Shown here piece by piece: positions 58,624-64,000 of a stretch of 64,000 nt of DNA. The stretch comes from Proteles cristata cristata (Eukaryota > Chordata > Mammalia > Carnivora > Hyaenidae), in NCBI GenBank assembly GCA_017311185.1, contig JAESUZ010005168.1, positions 1,178,001 through 1,242,000 of the forward strand, written 5' to 3'. The notes beneath the pieces were generated by a model that saw only the letters and a list, made by a program, of their open reading frames with translations, was not told the origin of the DNA and did no database searches. The first letter of the stretch is position 1. Each line of letters starts with the position of its first letter. Position numbers and translations under genes: made by a program.

Positions 58624-61166
58624 GTGCCCCACTCTCGATCATTCTTGACAACTCAAGGGGTTTGATTACAATGTTGGTCTTAGGGTGACTGTCAGTAACC
58701 ACTGCCTCTTCAGGTCTCAGTTTACTGTTCTCAAGAGAAAATATCAGACTTGTATTATTGGACCTTGCTACGTTCTTCTCCCTTTTGTCACTCTAGTTGA
58801 AGAAAGACCATCTGTTGATTGGTTAACGGATGTCCCCAAACATTTAAAACATTTGAGAGAATGCAGCATATCAGTGAGACAGTTCTAATTATCAGCAATA
58901 AACCAATGTCATTGGTTTTAAAAGTGCCCCTATGTCTGGGTCCCCAAAATCCAAACTACCTACAATCCAGTAACTCAAGAATTAATCCCAAAGAGTGGGA
59001 TGCTTCTTTAAACCAGTGGCCTGTTTATGTATTTCATGTAACTATGTTTCCACTTCCCCAGAAGTGTTTATCCAGTTTATTACAGAGAAAATAAGACACC
59101 AGAAATCAGGGAGAAGTCTGTGATAGGCAGAAGGAACTACAGATTACTGGCATCATAACAAATCCTACAGTCAGGTAGAGGCTGAAGCAATATTTCTTTG
59201 CAATGGACCAAGATACATGAACAATGGCATTATCTCTTCAGGCCCAGGCAAGGACAAAGGTGGACAAAGAATCATAAAGACCTTTATGGTATAAGAACTA
59301 GGAAAAAGTTTGACAGAGAGGGAAGAAAGAATTGGAAAAAAAAATGTTCTTGATCCAACATCTTGGAAGGAAGCAGTTTACCTCAGTGATGACTACTTCT
59401 CTTCCTAGCCTATTTGATTTTGAGGTCTCCTGTGTTTATACAGGACCAGGTGTCAGATGAAGTCTTCTTTAGTTTTGAAATATGCACCCAAGGTTCAACA
59501 CCTTGTAATGTGACAGGAGTGTCAATAGTCAAGATTTCTTGGTAAGATCCATTCCAAGAATCTCACTTTTGCAAAAGCATCAAGCAGTAACTGGGTATGA
59601 CAAAAGACTTAAAAATGCCCATTGCTAAAGATCTTGTAAGAGTTCATTATAGTGGAATTGACAAAAAAATTTGGTTATTTCTGTGACATAAAGCATTTTA
59701 AGATAATAACTGTAATTATGAATTGTAACATTACACCAAGATATGTCAAATTTTTAAGAACTGCATATAATTTCTAGAACATATCTATTAATAACATATA
59801 CCCATACAGATATAAGCTAAAGAACACTTAGTATCACTTCTGATTTGACAATGTTTCCCATGTAATTTAACATGCTAACTAAGCCTAATTGGCTTAACAG
59901 TTTTATTTTTATAAGAAGAGAGAACAAATATTTTGAGATCTTGCAGAGACTGTCTGAAAAATTCCAAAGTTTGTTCAAAGTAAAAAGACTTCACTTAGAA
60001 TCTGATTTTTGGGAAGCTAAAAAGTATCCATTTAACCAAAGGGACAGAGACTCCAAAGGCAGATAGAGAAAGTTATATGGTTAAAAACAAAACAAACAAA
60101 CAAAAATTTAGCCCTTTCATTATTGAGAAGGCTATGTTTTCTTAGGTAATCAAAGATCTAATTAAGATGATCCAAAGCACAGCAAATTTTTTTGGTAAGA
60201 CACAAAATCTTTACTTTATAGGCAAATTACTTAAAAGATAAGGAAAATCCTTTGTTTATAATTTATTATTAAGAACAGACCAAAACTCTAAAAATGTTAT
60301 TATATTAACAAAGATAAAACAAAATCTAATTTTGCATGGGTATACTTTTTGATATTAGAGTTCATGAAAGAATAAAATAAATCCAGTCCAATCTTAGACA
60401 GCATGATCACATATAAAATTCCTTTCTCAAGACTCACTTTACATAAACTTTCTATATTTTTAACCTCCATTTATAGTTCATTCACTCTGTTTCATTTTAC
60501 TCATTTTGAAACCATTGTTATTTTGCTTTAGGACAAACATACTGTCTTTTCCCTTAACAAAACATCTCTATACCTCATGTCTTTTCTTACCAAAAACACA
60601 TGCTACTTTCCACAGAGATATTTCTTTTATCGTTTTTTAGCAATTTTAATTACATATATTAATTGGAATTTTTAATGGTTAGAATACTTCAACTCCTAGT
60701 AAAGTCAAAAAAGGAAACAATTGTGGACTGGCCAACTTATAAATACTTTTCATAATTTCTAGAAATATATTTATAGTAAAATTTTCAATGTGGCACAAAA
60801 CATGTATACTAATAGATACAAATACCTTTACTTCTGTAAAAAGAAGTCAAAAGTAGATACGCTTATATTCAGTAATTAATGTTTCATTTTTAATCTTATC
60901 TGGAAATAACCTAGTCAATGAATATATATCATTTACCATTATCTATTTATTGATCTATCATCTATCTATTCAAAAAATATAAACCTTGTGGATCCAGGAG
61001 CCGCATGCAAGAGAGCAAAACTCACATGAGAAAGTGACTTACCCAGGAATTTTGGTTATGAGAGGAACAGTGAACTAAAATTTTCAGCAGGTGCCTCATG
61101 GGTTCATCTCCTTGCCCTGTAGGTCATTAGCATTTAGCTTTGGACCCCATCCTCATTGCCAAAACC
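58624..61166 (-). mobile_element. Degenerate class I ERV internal region
   Basis: About 2.5 kb between two LTRs of one family in the same orientation. An intact retroviral interior is usually 6-9 kb, so most gag, pol and env is missing. The only recognisable coding is the pol tail at 59410-59562. Small plus-strand frames here (60-91 codons) are on the wrong strand and are chance. The sequence next to the 61167 LTR, where a tRNA primer-binding site would be, is not clearly assignable to a tRNA. Confidence 0.6.
59410..59562 (-). pseudogene. Gammaretrovirus-like pol (integrase) C-terminal tail
   Basis: On the minus strand a 50-codon open stretch ends at a TAG at 59412-59410. It reads as the end of class I retroviral pol: a W-N-G-S-Y-Q motif near its start (family W-x-G-P-Y-x), then PWVHISKLK and DTWSC followed by TGDLK just before the stop. 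In the family this is the integrase C-terminal domain, which contacts DNA and the end of which borders env. An in-frame TGA lies immediately upstream (59565-59563). It is a relic, not functional. Confidence 0.8.
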
Positions 61167-61533
61167 TGTTGAGATATAATCAGAGGAGACAATTTAGTTA
61201 ATGGAAAGGTTGTTTAACACTTCATGAAGCAGACGGTCTTAAATTAGAGAACTGCAATATGGGACGGAAGTAAGAAGCTTTTATAGGATAAACACTAAAG
61301 AACTAGGAAGAGAAAAGCAGACAATATCTGATTGACTAGGGCCACACAGTCAACCTTGTTTGCGGTGAGAAGGCTCAGAATTGGCTTGGCATTTGGGTTT
61401 TGGATGACTGGATTTACTGTGCTTCTGGTTAAGCAGAATATTTACAGCACCCAGAAGTTATTTGTTCCAATGTACTGATGTGTCACCCTGGGCAGGAGAA
61501 ACTCCATCTTGGATCTAGAAAGTTATTTCAACA
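61167..61533 (-). mobile_element. ERV LTR copy B
   Basis: A 367-base block bounded by TGTTGAGA and TTTCAACA. On the minus strand a TATA-like CCTATAAAAGC lies at about 61282-61292. It would be the 5' LTR of a minus-strand provirus with copy A. Outer 4-base flanks are acat (left of copy A) and acag (right of copy B), three of four matching, suggestive only. Confidence 0.78.
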
Positions 61534-61719
61534 ACAGATAACCAGTTTTAATAGTTTCTGGTTTACTTCCTAAGGCTTTTTGTTTCTTGTGTTATCAAAT
61601 TCATAACTACAGTATTACATTCTATTATTAAAACTAAGCTTAGCATACTATCTTGATTTCTTAAAATATGTCCATATTAGTCCAGTTTATAGAAATATTC
61701 ACTAATCTTTAAGCTGCTT
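61534..61719. other. Unassigned spacer
   Basis: AT-rich, nothing recognised. Confidence 0.35.
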
Positions 61720-62000
61720 ATTACTCTGTAATGTGTCTTGTATTTTCTCCAACCTCTTACAGTTGAGTAGTGAGGTTATTTCCTATACATTTCTACTATA
61801 AAATTACTGTAATAAAAAACCTTGTGCTTTTAGAGTTTTGTACTAGTGAATGTTTTTCTCCTATGGATACGGATGGAAATTGTTTTGTTGACTGCAAATG
61901 TGTAGGCAGTTTTGTTATTATTGCAAAATTTCTCTTCTTAATGTTGTAACATTTTATATTCCATCAAAGTTATAGAAGAGTGATCTTTTGTTCTCAAATT
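61720..62000 (-). mobile_element. Possible old L1 fragment, antisense
   Basis: Text such as 'tgtattttctccaacctc', 'gtgaatgtttttctcctatggatac', 'tgcaaatgtgtaggcag' and 'aacattttatattccatcaaagttatagaag' follows the reversed 3' region of an old L1. Tentative. Confidence 0.45.
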
Positions 62001-63012
62001 TATTACCCTTCTTTTAACCATTTCTTATGATAGGAGAGCATCTGGAATTTGGTAGCTATTAAAAACACGGTTCTTGTTCTAAAAACTTTCACAATTTACT
62101 TTTAAGCCTTCTCCAACAACATGAAAAGCAAATCTTATGTTATGTTTCATTTAAAGGTTTTTTAGAACTGTATTAGAAAGAGAATATGTGGATTTCTCAG
62201 AAGCACATTTCAAACATTTCTTTAATTATCAGACAACTTTTTAAAAAACATCTACCAATGAGTATTCTCTCCCACTACATAGGAATTCGGTAAAAAAGAC
62301 CTTGGTATTATGGTATACAAATCATTGTATCTTTGATGATACACACAAAGACATGGTAATAATCATGAGCTATTTGTAGAACCAGGATTTGAATATAAAC
62401 TTGAAAATGGGAAAAAAATCTACCTTGAAAATAAAAAAAAAAATCTACCATAAGCACACAACAGCCTTCCTAAGGCTTTTATCAGAAATGACCAAGGAGA
62501 CATATGTCCCAAGATACTGCTGCATAAATAATTCATCACCCACTGCATGGTGAATGATGAAGAGGAAACAGGGAGAGTGCACATTAAGAAGCCTGTGTAT
62601 CAGGATGCTAACAGAGGGTGTTAGGCTGTATGTTAGGCTGTATGCAGCAGCACTAAATTCCAAAGTAAACTTAACAACCTGTTAAGCAGGTGCTTTCAAA
62701 CTTATTTAATGTCTCTGAAATGAGGGCTGAACACATTTTTGACATCCCTCTCTTTGAGCAGTTTCATCTACACTTCTCAGTTTTCTACTGAATTACAACA
62801 GGAGAGCCAAGATCATTAATAATGATATCCTAGCTGTTGACAGCCTGCCATGATTTAACCAATACTTATAACATTATGAGCTTGCTGCAGTGGTCACAGA
62901 CAAACACAAAATATTTGTCAGAGTGCACAGGATAGGTTTTTTATTAGAAAACTGTTTAAACAACTAGCTCATATTTTATTACATTCATTTTCTAGTTTTT
63001 CTAGTATTTTAT
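62001..63012. other. Unassigned stretch
   Basis: No gene is recognised. A 10-base word 'ttaggctgta' is tandemly repeated near 62621-62641. Confidence 0.4.
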
Positions 63013-63381
63013 TGTTGAAATAACTCTAGGTTCAAGATGGAGCCTGTTCCTGTCCAGGGGTGTCATACCAGTAAACGGAAACTCAGGTAACTTGCGTATC
63101 CTTGTAAATGCTCCGCTTGAACAGAAGCAGTAAATCCTGTCAGCGAATCCACACATAACTCTGGGGCTTACTAACCTCAACAAGGTTGGCTGTGTGGCCC
63201 CAGCCAATTGTATGTTTTCCATTTTCTCTTTCCATTCCTTATTCTTTATCCTATAAGAGGTTTTTTGTTTGTTTGTTTGCTTTCTGTTCCATTTTTCTCT
63301 AAATGGAGAAGATCTGCTTCATGAAATGTTAAATAAAGTTTGTTTCTGTTACCTAAATTGTCTCCTTTAATCATTTTAACA
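63013..63381 (+). mobile_element. ERV LTR copy C, inverted solo LTR
   Basis: A 369-base block from TGTTGAAATA to TTTTAACA, the same family as copies A and B but on the opposite strand. A TATA-like 'cctataagagg' is near 63251 and a polyA signal AATAAA is at 63332-63337. No retroviral interior adjoins on either side and no target duplication is evident, so it is taken as a solo LTR. A TTTG repeat at 63265-63280 is unique to this copy. Confidence 0.78.
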
Positions 63382-63712
63382 GTGGAGCAGAGAGAGTTGA
63401 AGATAGACGGAGATGGGGACAGATGCATCACTTCTCTGAATAAACAAGTGAATCTTTCCATATTATATGATGTCGGCTTCTGAACCAGGTTTTATATATG
63501 GATATGTAAAATTAAGTAAAAAAGAAAGATGAAATAAAAATGCAAACCCCAGATAAGAATACAAACAAAAATGAAGGAATACTGCTTTATATAAAATACC
63601 ATATAACCACATAGGAAAAACTATAATTTTTGAGCATAGTGTACTAATTGTATAAATTTAGTAGAATATACTCCAAGAAAAAAAAAATAACAATTAAAAA
63701 TGTGAATTTCAT
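63382..63712. other. Unassigned stretch
   Basis: AT-rich, nothing recognised. Confidence 0.35.
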
Positions 63713-63937
63713 GGGGCGCCTGGGTGGCTTAGTCGGTTAAGCGTCCGACTTTCGCTTAGGTCATGATCTCGCGGTTCGTGGGTTCGAGCCCCGCGTCGGG
63801 CTCTGTGCTGACTGCCAGCTCAGAGCCTGGAGCCTGTTTCAGTCTGTGACTCCCTCTCTCTCTGACCCTCCCCTGATCACGCTGTCTCTCTCTCTCTCTC
63901 TCTCTCTCTCCTAGAAATAAATAAAACATTTAAAGAA
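63713..63937 (+). mobile_element. Young CAN-SINE with intact pol III boxes, perfect TSD
   Basis: Full-length copy starting ggggcgcctgggtggcttag. A box TGGCTTAGTCGG is at 63725-63736 and B box GGTTCGAGCC at 63781-63790, the tRNA-type internal promoter. The (CT)n middle ends at about 63911 and the tail is agaaataaataaaacattt. Target duplication aaaaatgtgaatttc is perfect at 63696-63710 and 63938-63952. Its CpGs are intact. With the copy at 48119 it is among the best-preserved SINEs in the window. Confidence 0.97.
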
Positions 63938-64000
63938 AAAAATGTGAATTTCTTTTAGTAAGGCTATTGTTAATAGTGGTACTAAACATGCACTAGTAAT

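Noticed and set aside
58506..59094. Three adjoining plus-strand frames of 60-91 codons near an ERV
   Set aside because: The ERV runs on the minus strand as shown by its LTR ends and pol tail, so these are antisense chance frames.
63713..63800. Head of SINE resembling a tRNA gene with A and B boxes
   Set aside because: All 28 or so such heads are joined to CT-rich and A-rich SINE tails; they are tRNA-derived retroposons, not tRNA genes.

Overview
This window is vertebrate, specifically carnivoran, nuclear DNA. It is AT-rich, no reading frame outside mobile elements looks like a host exon, and it carries more than two dozen copies of the tRNA-derived Carnivora SINE (CAN-SINE/SINEC type: a GGGGCGCCTGGGTGGC head, a CT-rich middle and an A-rich tail). 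The head matches the felid/feliform form rather than the canine form, so a feliform carnivore (cat or a relative) is the best guess. I recognise no host protein-coding gene, no structural RNA gene, no CpG island and nothing prokaryotic. The window is most simply intergenic DNA or the interior of a long intron. Nearly all reading frames seen are chance frames or relics of mobile elements.

Layout. 1-3566: decayed plus-strand L1 (ORF1 part, ORF2 endonuclease/RT part, 3' UTR) with a SINE inside. 3.6-5.6 kb: unassigned. 5.6-7.0 kb: L1 3' half with a SINE inside. 7-11 kb: mostly unassigned with two SINEs. 11-13.2 kb: antisense L1 3' UTR, then a sense L1/HAL1-like ORF1 piece. 13.8-17.6 kb: SINE-dense, including a 100-N assembly gap flanked by twin SINE copies and a head-to-tail composite SINE. 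17.79-18.88 kb: minus-strand 3' end of a betaretrovirus-like (class II) endogenous retrovirus, with env remnant and LTR, followed by a MIR. 19.8-20.5 kb: microsatellites. 20.8-24.9 kb: 5'-containing plus-strand L1. 25.2-26.6 kb: probable antisense L1/HAL1. 27.7-29.95 kb: SINE pieces and a relatively well preserved 5'-truncated L1. 30-42.7 kb: the least repeat-dense part, with an old L1 3' end, three SINEs and large unassigned stretches. 42.7-49.8 kb: SINEs, L2 fragments, a probable solo LTR, an MLT1-type LTR and an L1 with a young SINE inside. 51-56.7 kb: SINE-dense, with a nested pair whose target duplications record insertion order, plus L1 3' ends. 58.25-61.53 kb: two directly repeated LTRs bracketing a class I (gammaretrovirus-like) remnant whose minus strand still encodes a pol (integrase) C-terminal tail. 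A third, inverted copy of the same LTR lies at 63.0-63.4 kb. 63.7-63.9 kb: a young SINE with intact pol III boxes.

Nothing here forms a functional gene system. The structure of interest is the insertion history: one apparently recent SINE subfamily with long, often perfect target-site duplications, nested insertions, a plus-strand L1 bias, and two retroviral relics. L1 and LTR boundaries are judged by eye and may be off by tens of bases, or more for old elements. Family names are from recognition, not from a database search.
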